The notes beneath the pieces were generated by a model that did no database searches, was not told the origin of the DNA, and saw nothing but the letters and a program-made list of their open reading frames with translations. Below, piece after piece: positions 51,684 to 59,967 of a stretch of 64,000 bases of DNA; positions within the stretch are counted from its first letter, which is position 1; each line of letters starts with the position of its first letter. Position numbers and translations under genes: made by a program. This stretch comes from Chitinophagales bacterium (lineage in GTDB: Bacteria > Bacteroidota > Bacteroidia > Chitinophagales > Chitinophagaceae). The stretch is from contig JACJXR010000001.1 of NCBI GenBank assembly GCA_020636505.1, positions 1 to 64,000 on the forward strand. The letters run 5' to 3'.

Positions 51684-52151
51684 TCACCTCGATCCTTCAA
51701 ACGTGCAGGTAAACACAAAGCTGTCCACCTCCGAACTGATGTCGTAAGTATAGTTGAGGGTATTGCCTTGTATGGTACCGGTACCCTTCATACGGGTGAA
51801 GAAGTTGTAATCGAAACTAAAGCTGTTGGCACCTGTCATGGTACACAGCAGAAAGTCGTCTATCAAGAATTGGTTGGGGTCCGATGCTCTGGAAATTATG
51901 ACGGTATCGTCTGTGGGTACATTGCTGCCTTGACAGAGGTTGGTGCCTATATAGCTTCCCAAAAACGCATCGCGATATACGGTTTCGCAATTGGGGCCTT
52001 CTGCACCGGTAGGGCATTTGCACTTACCATCGTCGCATGTGCCACCGTTTTGGCAGTCAACGTTTTTGCAGGGGTCGCAGCTAGTGAGTGTTACCCCAAA
52101 CAGTATGATTATGGAGAAAATAAAACTGTGGATATGCTTTTGCTTTTTCAT
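51684..52151 (-). CDS. Lipoprotein with EGF-like domain
   Basis: The 155-aa protein (ATG at 52151) has a lipoprotein signal with lipobox VTLTSC. An EGF-like module follows (DPCKNVDCQNGGTCDDGKCK, then CPTGAEGPNCE) with six cysteines. A beta-rich lipocalin-like C-terminal domain of about 95 residues ends CTFEGSR. The type is common in this phylum as a surface lipoprotein; function unknown. Confidence 0.83.
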   Translation of the reverse strand: MKKQKHIHSFIFSIIILFGVTLTSCDPCKNVDCQNGGTCDDGKCKCPTGAEGPNCETVYRDAFLGSYIGTNLCQGSNVPTDDTVIISRASDPNQFLIDDFLLCTMTGANSFSFDYNFFTRMKGTGTIQGNTLNYTYDISSEVDSFVFTCTFEGSR

Positions 52152-52203
52152 AAGATGTGTGGTTTGTGTACACATCAAAACAAAAACTATACCATATTAT
52201 GAA

Positions 52204-52368
52204 CTATCCGCGCTCGCGTATCTTCTTATAAGTATATGTGATGCGCTTGCCCGATACTTTCATCTCCACTTCCACCAGCTCTCCTTTGAAAGGGTGGTTG
52301 TGCATGATGTAGGTAAAGAATTTGTTGTTGAATAACTTCTTCAATGGTTTTTGGATGGTGGCTTGCAT
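52204..52368 (-). CDS. 54-aa conserved-looking basic protein
   Basis: ATG at 52368 gives 54 residues: MQATIQKPLKKLFNNKFFTY, then an amphipathic section with GELVEVEMKVSGKRITYTYK and a basic end KKIRERG. Codon use looks like a real gene. An A/C-rich leader with AAC/AAAC repeats precedes it, as for the 186-aa secreted protein at 54589. Family not recognised. Confidence 0.6.
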   Translation of the reverse strand: MQATIQKPLKKLFNNKFFTYIMHNHPFKGELVEVEMKVSGKRITYTYKKIRERG

Positions 52369-52450
52369 AGCTGTCGTTTTTTATTCTTTGAAATGCGTTT
52401 GTTTGTTCGTTACTGTAAATGTCCCAAACATGAGGCGGTCATAAAAAAAC

Positions 52451-52474
52451 AAAGCCCCGTTTAACGGAGGCTTT
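52451..52474 (-). terminator. Terminator downstream of the beta-lactamase-fold gene
   Basis: A stem of AAAGCC/GGCTTT plus CCG/CGG with one bulged base; on the minus strand it is followed by TTTGTTTTTTT. It lies after the stop at 52509. Confidence 0.75.
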
Positions 52475-52508
52475 ACATGCGTTTAACAAGCTGTTTGCAA
52501 GGCTGCTT

Positions 52509-53858
52509 TTATTGCCACTTTTTGCCCGTCAATATCTGTCGGTTCTTACGTACTATCACGCCGTCCACATTGCCTCTTTTATCTCTGGTAAAGTGAAAGG
52601 TCACATCAGCCGACAGCATGAAGAAGTGGTCCCAATTGCCCTTTTCGCCATACATGGTAAAGGGGGTTTGCCCTGTCACCTTGCCGTTGAGCACACCGTT
52701 CTCTACATATATGTTCATGTCAAAGCCGTCCTCCATCTCGTACATACCTTCGTAGCGTTTCAGTTGGTCGGGGTACAGCTGTACTATCACTCTTTCCTTG
52801 GGATACTCGTATGGTTTGTCGTAGAGTATAGCCACTAATCCATCGCGTACATAGTCCACCTCACTTTCTTGGTCGTTGCTCAGCAGTATCACCACAGTAC
52901 TGTCTGCAGGTGCCACAAAAAAGCTGCTCACATATCCCTGCGCTTCGCCTATCTGCCCCACCGCCGTATTGCCATAAAAGCTTGTGGTCAACCAACCGCT
53001 TGCGGCGGTATCGCTCACGGGCTTGAGCATGGCATCCCAAGATTGTTTTTTGAGGAACTTGCCGCTCAGTATCACCTGTGCCCACTTGTACATATCTTCC
53101 GTGGTGGAGAACATGCTTGCCGCAGCACCGCCAACCGTTGAGTCTACTGGTATGGAGGGCAGCATACGGGTGAAGTTGAGTATCTGGTATCCGCGAGCTT
53201 TGTCCCAACTGGGGTATCCGCCGAAGTTGAAGCCGGTACTGTTCATCCCATATGGTTCGAAAATGCGTGTTCTTACTATGTCGAAGTAGCTCTTGCCTGT
53301 TATTTCCTCTATAAGGTAGCCGAGCAACATATAGTCGCTGGTGGACAGGTTGTATTTGGTACCCGGTTCAAAAAGCAGTGGTCTGTTCATGAATGCCAAT
53401 ACAATATCTGCTCTGCTGCGTGGAGAGTAGATGCTGCCATCGTAAAACGAATCCACATCCATAAAGTCGTATATACCCGACCTATGTGCCAATAGTTGTG
53501 CTATGGTTACGTCTTTCCCCACCTTATAGTCGGGGAAGTATTTGGACAATTTATCGGTTGTCTTCAGCTTACCTTCTTCTTGCAGCTTGTATACAATCGC
53601 CGCGGTAAACATCTCCGTCAGGCCACCTATTTGGTAAATCGTATGCTCGTTGCAAACGGAGTCTTGGTCCACATCTCTAGGGCCGTAGCCTTTGTGTAGC
53701 AATACATCTCCATGTTGTGCCACCAATACCGTACCATTGAACCTGGCCAGCCCCAACCAATGGTACATGAGCGTATCCATCTCTCCCGTTTGGGCGTGTA
53801 CACCCACCGTAGGCAGTGTCAACAAGCAAGCCAGTATCAGTTTGTACACTTTGTTCAT
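52509..53858 (-). CDS. Serine hydrolase/beta-lactamase-fold protein with degenerate active site
   Basis: The 449-aa exported protein (signal ending VGVHAQ) has the class C beta-lactamase/DD-peptidase fold. Recognisable scaffolds are AQLLAHRSGIYDF, FEPGTKYNLSTSDYMLLGYL and GGAAASMFSTTEDMYKW. The catalytic motifs are lost: SxxK is G79-L-T-E82 (IGGLTEM), the Tyr-Ser-Asn motif is L171-S-T173, and the His-x-Gly motif has Gln302 (VGQIGEAQG). It is therefore probably a non-catalytic binding protein. A C-terminal beta domain of about 100 residues follows (LKRYEGMYEMEDGFDMNIYV). Confidence 0.88.
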   Translation of the reverse strand: MNKVYKLILACLLTLPTVGVHAQTGEMDTLMYHWLGLARFNGTVLVAQHGDVLLHKGYGPRDVDQDSVCNEHTIYQIGGLTEMFTAAIVYKLQEEGKLKTTDKLSKYFPDYKVGKDVTIAQLLAHRSGIYDFMDVDSFYDGSIYSPRSRADIVLAFMNRPLLFEPGTKYNLSTSDYMLLGYLIEEITGKSYFDIVRTRIFEPYGMNSTGFNFGGYPSWDKARGYQILNFTRMLPSIPVDSTVGGAAASMFSTTEDMYKWAQVILSGKFLKKQSWDAMLKPVSDTAASGWLTTSFYGNTAVGQIGEAQGYVSSFFVAPADSTVVILLSNDQESEVDYVRDGLVAILYDKPYEYPKERVIVQLYPDQLKRYEGMYEMEDGFDMNIYVENGVLNGKVTGQTPFTMYGEKGNWDHFFMLSADVTFHFTRDKRGNVDGVIVRKNRQILTGKKWQ

Positions 53859-53931
53859 ACCCTTAATTTCAAGGCTAAGCTACAGAAATACAATGTATTA
53901 ACCCGAAGGTAATGTTTAAAGAAACCCTAAT

Positions 53932-53962
53932 AAACAAGGGGCCTCGAAAAAAGCCCCTGTTT
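53932..53962 (-). terminator. Terminator of the 186-aa secreted protein gene
   Basis: Minus-strand stem AAAC(A)GGGGC / GCCCCTTGTTT with an A/T-rich loop and one bulge, 67 bases beyond the stop at 54029. Confidence 0.65.
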
Positions 53963-54028
53963 CCTTTATAAGGATGAAAAAGATCCGAGATTGTTTCTAT
54001 TTCTCCTTATCCTATGTGTATATGCTTA

Positions 54029-54589
54029 TTATTCTTGAGTGGCAGTGTAAACTACATCTACACTGTAAGTACCCGCAGGGTATGCAAAACCCGGAGTTGC
54101 TTTGTACTTCACGCTGAAAGTTTGGTTACCACCACGGTCAGCAGTAGTGATCAAATCTTGGTCAGCACTTGTCAAAGTAGCGTATGCACTGTTAGAGAAC
54201 GGATTGGCGATAGAACCACCTGTACCGTTTGCAGTTACTTTGATTCCCAAAACACCGCTTACAGGCATTGTTGGAGCAGGTGAAGTGTTACCTGTGTATG
54301 AGAAGTTGGTAGCGTTAGCCTTAACAGCTACTGAGAAATTCTTGTTTGAACGTACTTTCAATTCTTGAGCATCAGACTCAACACCGTTAGCGTAATCGTT
54401 AACTGTAGTGAATGGGATGTTCACGTCAGCACCTGTAGCAGAACCGTTACCTGTGAAGGTGATTTCGATTGCGTTGCTCAATACAAGGTTAACTGTTTGA
54501 GAAGCTGAACTTGATTGGTTAGCTTGGTTTTGAGCGTTAGCTGTGAAACCTAGAGTTGCGAAAGCTGCGATTGCGATTAACTTTTTCAT
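54029..54589 (-). CDS. Secreted beta-sandwich protein of unknown function
   Basis: The 186-aa protein (ATG at 54589) has a signal peptide MKKLIAIAAFATLGFTANAQ. The mature part is Thr/Ser/Asn-rich with alternating strand pattern (SQTVNLVLSNAIEITFTG; FSVKYKATPGFAYPAGTYSV) and ends VDVVYTATQE. The overall look is of a single fimbrial- or DUF4402-like beta sandwich, but I cannot place it firmly. Its long A/C-rich leader suggests strong expression. The longer frame to 54718 is not supported. Confidence 0.8.
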   Translation of the reverse strand: MKKLIAIAAFATLGFTANAQNQANQSSSASQTVNLVLSNAIEITFTGNGSATGADVNIPFTTVNDYANGVESDAQELKVRSNKNFSVAVKANATNFSYTGNTSPAPTMPVSGVLGIKVTANGTGGSIANPFSNSAYATLTSADQDLITTADRGGNQTFSVKYKATPGFAYPAGTYSVDVVYTATQE

Positions 54590-54900
54590 TTTGTTTGTTT
54601 TTGTCTGTTTGTTTAAATAATGTTTGTTTGTTCGTTTGTTGATACAAAGATGCGACGCCATACAAGACCTGAGAAATTTTCGGCATCGGTTAACGCCCGT
54701 TTTGCAAACGCACAACAACCCGTTAACAAATAGGACGAAAAATAGCCCTGTTTTACCCCCTCCTTACATGCATAACAATGTATAACTGCCTGTAAACAAG
54801 CATTATATCAGGTAATAATTGTCCTCAAAAGCTTTCTTTTAGTTAAAAAAAACTTTACATTTATGTTACAATTAATTCATTTATCCCAAAAATTACTGGT
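54590..54900. other. Intergenic region with A/C-rich leader of the 186-aa protein gene
   Basis: Positions 54590-54650 read on the minus strand as a leader rich in CAAA and AAAC units (AACGAACAAACAAACATT). At its upstream edge is CATCTTTG, one mismatch from the -7 consensus. The remaining 250 bases towards 54900 hold only an A/T-rich stretch before the plus-strand start, with TACATTTA near 54855 as a weak -7 candidate. Confidence 0.5.
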
Positions 54901-56406
54901 ATGAAAAGAATATTACTCTGTATTGCATTGGCCACTTCAACAAGCTTTGCTTTTGCACAGCCGATGATGGTAAAGGATATTAATCCGGGGACACCTTCAA
55001 GTTCGCCTGAATGGTTGACTGATTTCAACGGCAAGTTGATTTTTGCCGCAAACGATGGAACCAACGGTACCGAACTTTGGATGCGCGACTCTGCGGGAGG
55101 AGCATCTCTTGTTTACAACATAAATCCGGGTGGACCAAGCTCTATCTTCAACGGTACGTACATGCGTATGGCTGTAGTGGGAAACAAAGTATATTTCCCT
55201 GCAAGCAATGGCACCAATGGTGAAGAATTGTACATGTGGGATGGCTCAGGTGCACCAAGCCTTGTTGCAGACATAAACCCCGGTGCTGCAAGCTCATCTA
55301 TAGATTATTTATTTGCTATGGGTGGTAGAGTATACTTTGCTGCATACGGCAATGGCGATGGTGTGGAACTATGGTCGCACGACCCTGCAACCAACAACAC
55401 AACACAGCTGGCAGACATCTACGGTGGTTCAGGTTCATCAAACCCAAATGAATTCACTGAGTTCAATGGCAAACTATACTTCAGAGCATATTCTCCAACC
55501 ACAGGTTATGAGATATATATGTACGATCCAACCACCAACAACACAACAGTTGCCGCAGATGTGTATCCGGGTAGCGGTTCTAGCAGCCCTTACGGCTTAA
55601 TGGTATGGGATAACAAATTGTACTTCACAGCATACAGCGCATCAAACGGTTATGAGTTGTTTGTAATGGATACCAACAACATGCCTTTGAGAATTACTGA
55701 CGTGAACAGTGGCAGCTCAAGCAGTACTACATCATTCAGTCCGGGTGTAAGAGTGATGATGGGCATGAACGGTTATATCTACTTCAATGCAACAGATGGT
55801 TCTTCAGGCTATCAACTGTACAGATACAATCCAATGAACAACTCAACATCTTTGGTATACTCTATCTACCCGACAGGTAGCAGCTTGCCACAAGATTTCA
55901 TCGAGTACGGTGGTAAAATGTATTTCAGAGCTACAGATATGCAACATGGTAGTGAGCTTTGGATGTATGATGGCACAAACGCACCTATGATGGTGGCTGA
56001 TATATACAGCGGTACGAACAGTGGCTTCCCTACAGGTATGGTTGTGGTAGACAGCACTATGTACTTTGCAGCCAACGACAGCGCTACAGGCCGTGAGTTG
56101 TATATGATAAAAGACTCTACTTTGGGTATACAAAACGTACGTTTCCAAGCTGAGGTTAAGGTATATCCTAACCCAACCACTTCTGATGTATATCTTGATA
56201 TGCAGTTGGAGAACAGCGAGCAGTTGGCTGTACGTGTAGCCGATGCGATGGGCAGAGTGATCTATCAAACTCCAATGACACAATACAACGCAGGCAACAA
56301 CAAAGTGACTATTCCTTTGGGCAATGTTGCAGCAGGTGTGTACTACTACAATATCGTAGGTGCCGACGGTGCCGGCTATATGGCAGGTAGAATAATGAAG
56401 CAGTAA
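54901..56406 (+). CDS. ELWxxDGT-repeat protein with T9SS sorting domain
   Basis: The 501-aa protein has a signal peptide ending TSFAFAQ. About eight repeats of the ELWxxDGT type follow, each near 45-50 residues (ELWMRDSAGGAS, ELYMWDGSGAPS, ELWSHDPATNNT, ELWMYDGTNAPM), interleaved with DINPG motifs and predicting a propeller. The C-terminal type A sorting domain (KVYPNPTTSDVYLDMQL ... GRIMKQ) directs secretion through the type IX system. Ligand unknown. A perfect terminator follows. Confidence 0.92.
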   Translation: MKRILLCIALATSTSFAFAQPMMVKDINPGTPSSSPEWLTDFNGKLIFAANDGTNGTELWMRDSAGGASLVYNINPGGPSSIFNGTYMRMAVVGNKVYFPASNGTNGEELYMWDGSGAPSLVADINPGAASSSIDYLFAMGGRVYFAAYGNGDGVELWSHDPATNNTTQLADIYGGSGSSNPNEFTEFNGKLYFRAYSPTTGYEIYMYDPTTNNTTVAADVYPGSGSSSPYGLMVWDNKLYFTAYSASNGYELFVMDTNNMPLRITDVNSGSSSSTTSFSPGVRVMMGMNGYIYFNATDGSSGYQLYRYNPMNNSTSLVYSIYPTGSSLPQDFIEYGGKMYFRATDMQHGSELWMYDGTNAPMMVADIYSGTNSGFPTGMVVVDSTMYFAANDSATGRELYMIKDSTLGIQNVRFQAEVKVYPNPTTSDVYLDMQLENSEQLAVRVADAMGRVIYQTPMTQYNAGNNKVTIPLGNVAAGVYYYNIVGADGAGYMAGRIMKQ

Positions 56407-56424
56407 TAATTCTATAATATTCCT

Positions 56425-56457
56425 AAAAAGGCTTGCCAAACGGCAAGCCTTTTTAGT
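56425..56457. terminator. Bidirectional terminator
   Basis: A 13-bp perfect stem (AAAAAGGCTTGCC / GGCAAGCCTTTTT) with loop AAAC between convergent genes. Confidence 0.92.
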
Positions 56458-56931
56458 TTACATCTTTTCCAACAGTCGCTCCAACACATGATGTGTTATG
56501 GGGCAAACGGCACTGTTCTTTAGTGTAAGCGGTACACGCTTAACTATTACATCTTCATCCGTATAAGGATAACGAGCGCAGTCGCTCGGACGGTCTTCGT
56601 ATATGTCACAGGTATTGTCCGCTGCTAGAAAGGGGCATGGAGATTGTTTAAGCACATAATCATTATCCTCGTCCAACTTCAAATAACGATCCACCAACTC
56701 TCCTTCTTTTATTCTCAGCCTTTTGGCGATTCGCTTAATGTCAGGATTCTTAAACCTCGGTGAATAGTTCTTACAACAGTTGGCACATTCCAAACAATCT
56801 ATTTTTTCAAACGCCTCTTCATGCAGGTCAGGCAGGGCTTTTAGTATCTTATTCTTATCGCCCTTTTCCAGCATACGTTTATATGCCTTCTTGTTTTCTT
56901 TTGCTTTTTGCTCCCAGTTTTGCGGTAACAT
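56458..56931 (-). CDS. YkgJ-family cysteine cluster protein
   Basis: The 157-aa protein has the YkgJ zinc/iron-binding pattern: CLECANCCKNYSPRF near residue 48, CPFLAADNTCDIYEDRPSDC, and ARYPYTDED. The role of the family is unsettled, with metal or Fe-S binding inferred. It is transcribed in the same direction as parAB but separated from parB by a terminator. Confidence 0.9.
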   Translation of the reverse strand: MLPQNWEQKAKENKKAYKRMLEKGDKNKILKALPDLHEEAFEKIDCLECANCCKNYSPRFKNPDIKRIAKRLRIKEGELVDRYLKLDEDNDYVLKQSPCPFLAADNTCDIYEDRPSDCARYPYTDEDVIVKRVPLTLKNSAVCPITHHVLERLLEKM

Positions 56932-56940
56932 ATGCTGTAT

Positions 56941-56963
56941 AAAAAAGCCCCGTGCTACGGGGC
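56941..56963 (-). terminator. Terminator after parB
   Basis: Minus-strand stem GCCCCGT/ACGGGGC with loop AGC, followed by TTTTTT, 8 bases beyond the parB stop. Confidence 0.85.
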
Positions 56964-56970
56964 GTTTATG

Positions 56971-57891
56971 TTAATCCAAATTCATCATTTTCATTATGCG
57001 CTCGAGGTCTTCATCATTGTAAAACTCAACGGTAATACTACCCTTTCCGTTCTTCTTACGATCCATCTTCACCTTGGTGGAAAAATGAGACGCCAAGTTG
57101 TCCTCTATACGCTTGTATGCAGGCGGCAGTTTCACCCCTTTGTTTTTCGCCGTTAGGCTCTTATGGTCAGGGCTGCTCATGTCGCGCACCAACTTTTCGG
57201 TTTGCCTTACCGAAAGCCCTTTCTCCCTTATCTCACGAAACACGTACAATTGTTGGTCTACTTGCTCCAATCCTATGATGGCACGTGCATGTCCCATACT
57301 CAGATCACCGTCACGTACAGACTTTTGAATGTCCGGCGGCAAACGTAGTATCCTCAAATAGTTGGTCACCGTTGAGCGGTCTTTCTTCATACGCTCCGCC
57401 ACTTCTTCTTGTGTCAGGTCGCACTCATCCATCAATCGGCGATAACTCAATCCTATTTCTATGGCATTCAGGTCCTCACGTTGTAGGTTCTCCAACAACG
57501 CCATTTCCAACATCTGCTGATCGTCCGCGGTGCGTATGTATGCAGGTATGTCTTTGAGACCCGCCAACTTGGATGCACGCCAACGGCGCTCACCCGATAT
57601 CAGTTGATATTTTGTGGCATCCACCTTTACAACCGTTACAGGCTGTATGATGTCATGCAGTTTTATACTTTCCGATAATTCTTTCAGCGCTTGCTCATCA
57701 AAATCGCGACGTGGCTGTTTGGGGTTGACCACTATCTGGTCTACAGGTATGCGAATGATGCTACCTGCGTTCTGACCGGAGACAGCCGGGGGCACACCAC
57801 TGGCATCAGTGGTCTTCATTTCATCGTCGATGGTATTCAGCAAGGCGCGAATACCCTTTCCCAATGCTTGCTTCTTTTTATTAGTCGACAT
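56971..57891 (-). CDS. parB: Chromosome partitioning protein ParB
   Basis: The 306-aa protein (ATG at 57891, overlapping the parA stop by 11 bases) has the ParB CTPase/N-terminal domain (IPVDQIVVNPKQPRRDFDEQ, SGERRWRASKLAG), the central helix-turn-helix (LTQEEVAERMKKDRSTVTNY) and a C-terminal dimerisation region (GSITVEFYNDEDLERIMKMM). Five more codons upstream would also be open, but the ATG fits the family start. No parS-like CACGTG palindrome is seen in intergenic DNA here. Confidence 0.95.
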   Translation of the reverse strand: MSTNKKKQALGKGIRALLNTIDDEMKTTDASGVPPAVSGQNAGSIIRIPVDQIVVNPKQPRRDFDEQALKELSESIKLHDIIQPVTVVKVDATKYQLISGERRWRASKLAGLKDIPAYIRTADDQQMLEMALLENLQREDLNAIEIGLSYRRLMDECDLTQEEVAERMKKDRSTVTNYLRILRLPPDIQKSVRDGDLSMGHARAIIGLEQVDQQLYVFREIREKGLSVRQTEKLVRDMSSPDHKSLTAKNKGVKLPPAYKRIEDNLASHFSTKVKMDRKKNGKGSITVEFYNDEDLERIMKMMNLD

Positions 57892-58699
57892 GATCGCCGG
57901 TTTCAAATATTTTGTCTTCGTTCTTGATCTTCGTCATATTGTTCTTCTGCAAAATCTCTTTTGCGAAGTTCAGATAGTTGATGGCACCTGTACTGTCCGC
58001 ATCGTACATGAGTGCGGGAGTACCGAAGCTCGGTGCTTCACCCAAGCGAGTGTTGCGGTGTACTATTGTGTTGAACACCAAATCGCCGAAGTGATTCTTG
58101 ATCTCTTCAACCACTTGGTTGGACAGGCGTAGACGACCATCGTACATGGTCATCAGTATACCTTCTATCTGCAACTCGGTGTTGATGCGAGTTTGAACGA
58201 TCTTAATTGTATTGAGCAACTTACCCAAGCCTTCCAATGCGAAGTATTCGCACTGTACGGGTATTACCACACTGTCAGCCGCAGTAAGTGCATTCACGGT
58301 TATCAAACCCAAAGATGGCGAGCAGTCTACGATGATGAAGTCGAACTTGTCGCGTATCTCTTCCAAAGCAAGCCTCATGACATGCTCACGATTTGGGTGA
58401 TGTATCAATTCTATCTCAGCACCCACCAAATCGAGGTGAGACGGCATGAGAAACAAATTCGGAGTTTCGGTTTCCAATATCACCTGCGATATGGGTGTAT
58501 CGTTCACCATGCTGTCATACAGGCTCAATTGGATATTCTTCAAGTCGAAACCGTTACCCGTGGTACTGTTGGCCTGCGGGTCGGCATCTATGAGCAGGGT
58601 TTTGTACTCCAACACAGCAAGACTTGCCGCCAAATTGATGGCGGTAGTGGTCTTCCCAACCCCTCCTTTCTGGTTTGCTATCGCTATTACTTTAGACAT
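57881..58699 (-). CDS. parA: Chromosome partitioning ATPase ParA
   Basis: The 272-aa protein has the deviant Walker A KGGVGKTTTAINLAASLA at residues 11-28, switch I/II regions (IDADPQANSTTG, DFIIVDCSPSLGLITVNALT) and the VIPVQCEYFALEGL motif. It forms an operon with parB and acts in chromosome segregation or origin positioning. Its presence suggests the origin is not far, but no dnaA box cluster is visible in this window. Confidence 0.96.
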   Translation of the reverse strand: MSKVIAIANQKGGVGKTTTAINLAASLAVLEYKTLLIDADPQANSTTGNGFDLKNIQLSLYDSMVNDTPISQVILETETPNLFLMPSHLDLVGAEIELIHHPNREHVMRLALEEIRDKFDFIIVDCSPSLGLITVNALTAADSVVIPVQCEYFALEGLGKLLNTIKIVQTRINTELQIEGILMTMYDGRLRLSNQVVEEIKNHFGDLVFNTIVHRNTRLGEAPSFGTPALMYDADSTGAINYLNFAKEILQKNNMTKIKNEDKIFETGDHVD

Positions 58700-58764
58700 T
58701 TGCTCTGTTTATCCTTATCGAAACAAATTACTGTTTTTTGGTGAATTCGGGTGATATATAAATA

Positions 58765-59442
58765 TTAAAGGTCTATCGTTTCGCCTATGGCAGGCAACAA
58801 CAATTCTCTGCCTGCGTCCTTGAATATTTTTTGTGCTTCAGCAGTATCTATCGCTATCGGAGGCCATGTGTTGTAATGCACACCCACCACTCTGTCGCAC
58901 TGTGCAAACTCGGCCGCTATCACCGCATCGGACGGGTTCATGGTGAAGTGTCCACCTATCGGCATCACAGCAAAGTCCATTTTACCGTATCGCGGTATCA
59001 ACTGCATATCCATCGTCAGGCAGGTATCTCCCGAATAGTAGAAGTTGCCTTCATCCGTTTTGATAACAAAGCCTGCAGGATTACCACCGTAACTACCATC
59101 AGGCATTGAACTTGTGTGTGAGGCAGGCACCATACGCACTGTACCGAAGTCGGTACTCATCTCCCCAAGGTTCATGCCTATGCAATTCTTATAACCTTGT
59201 TTCTCAACCCATCCTGTAACCTCAAGTATACCTATCACCAGTGCATCGGTACTATCCGCTATGCTGAAAACATCTGCAATATGATCTCCGTGACCATGCG
59301 AGAGCAATATATAATCGGCCTCAATACTCCCTATCTCAATATCTTTTGCACTGTCGTTACCTGAAATAAATGGGTCGAACAACAACTTTTTACCCGCTAT
59401 CTCCACTCCAAAACAAGCATGTCCGTAATATGTCAGTTTCAT
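58765..59442 (-). CDS. UPF0173 metal-dependent hydrolase
   Basis: The 225-aa metallo-beta-lactamase-fold protein has MKLTYYGHACFGVEIAGKKL, the metal motif LLSHGHGDHIADVF, YYSGDTCLTMDMQLI and the final His in VVGVHYNTWPPI. UPF0173 enzymes are broadly conserved; the substrate is unknown. Monocistronic, directly upstream of parA on the same strand. Confidence 0.93.
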   Translation of the reverse strand: MKLTYYGHACFGVEIAGKKLLFDPFISGNDSAKDIEIGSIEADYILLSHGHGDHIADVFSIADSTDALVIGILEVTGWVEKQGYKNCIGMNLGEMSTDFGTVRMVPASHTSSMPDGSYGGNPAGFVIKTDEGNFYYSGDTCLTMDMQLIPRYGKMDFAVMPIGGHFTMNPSDAVIAAEFAQCDRVVGVHYNTWPPIAIDTAEAQKIFKDAGRELLLPAIGETIDL

Positions 59443-59568
59443 ATCCCTTTCTTTTATTATTTCTTAAATTTAACGGAGAAAACAAAGTTAATGTCATTAT
59501 ATGGTTTTTCCGTGAAACATCTGTGGAATGTGGAAAAGATATGACTCTCATATATAAATGCACTGAAA

Positions 59569-59967
59569 ATGAAGCACTATCTCATCTTATTGTTTTTAAT
59601 AACCTCTTTCGGCGCAGATGCACAAATGACCATCATCAGAACACAGGACACCGCCTATATCGTTGAGAATGCAATGTATTTGTCTCGCCCACACTTCAAA
59701 GGGAGTGTTACAGAATATGTACAAAACAATATGCGTTATCCTGAAGAGGCTAAAAAGCAGAATATTACAGGACGAGTATGGGTATCCTTCACAATTGACA
59801 CCACCGGCAAAGCATATGACATCAAAGTAATCGGCAAATACAACGCTCTTTTGGAAGAAGAGGCACTCAGGTTGGCGAAAGAAATGCCACTGTGGCGGCC
59901 TGCTATCGACAGCGTAACACAAAGGCCTATTGCGAAAGCCACAGGATTTACGGTTACTTTTGAGTAG
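59569..59967 (+). CDS. Small TonB C-terminal domain protein
   Basis: The 132-aa protein has a signal peptide (LILLFLITSFGADAQ) and then one TonB C-terminal domain: VTEYVQNNMRYPEEAKKQNI, GRVWVSFTIDTTGKAYDIKV, MPLWRPAIDS. No cytoplasmic anchor or proline-rich spacer is present, so it is a soluble or periplasmic TonB-like domain rather than a full energy transducer. Its last 14 bases overlap the end of the convergent PLP decarboxylase gene. Confidence 0.87.
   Translation: MKHYLILLFLITSFGADAQMTIIRTQDTAYIVENAMYLSRPHFKGSVTEYVQNNMRYPEEAKKQNITGRVWVSFTIDTTGKAYDIKVIGKYNALLEEEALRLAKEMPLWRPAIDSVTQRPIAKATGFTVTFE

Noticed and set aside
54590..54650. CRISPR-like array of GTTT units
   Set aside because: The units are 4-base low-complexity repeats without spacers.
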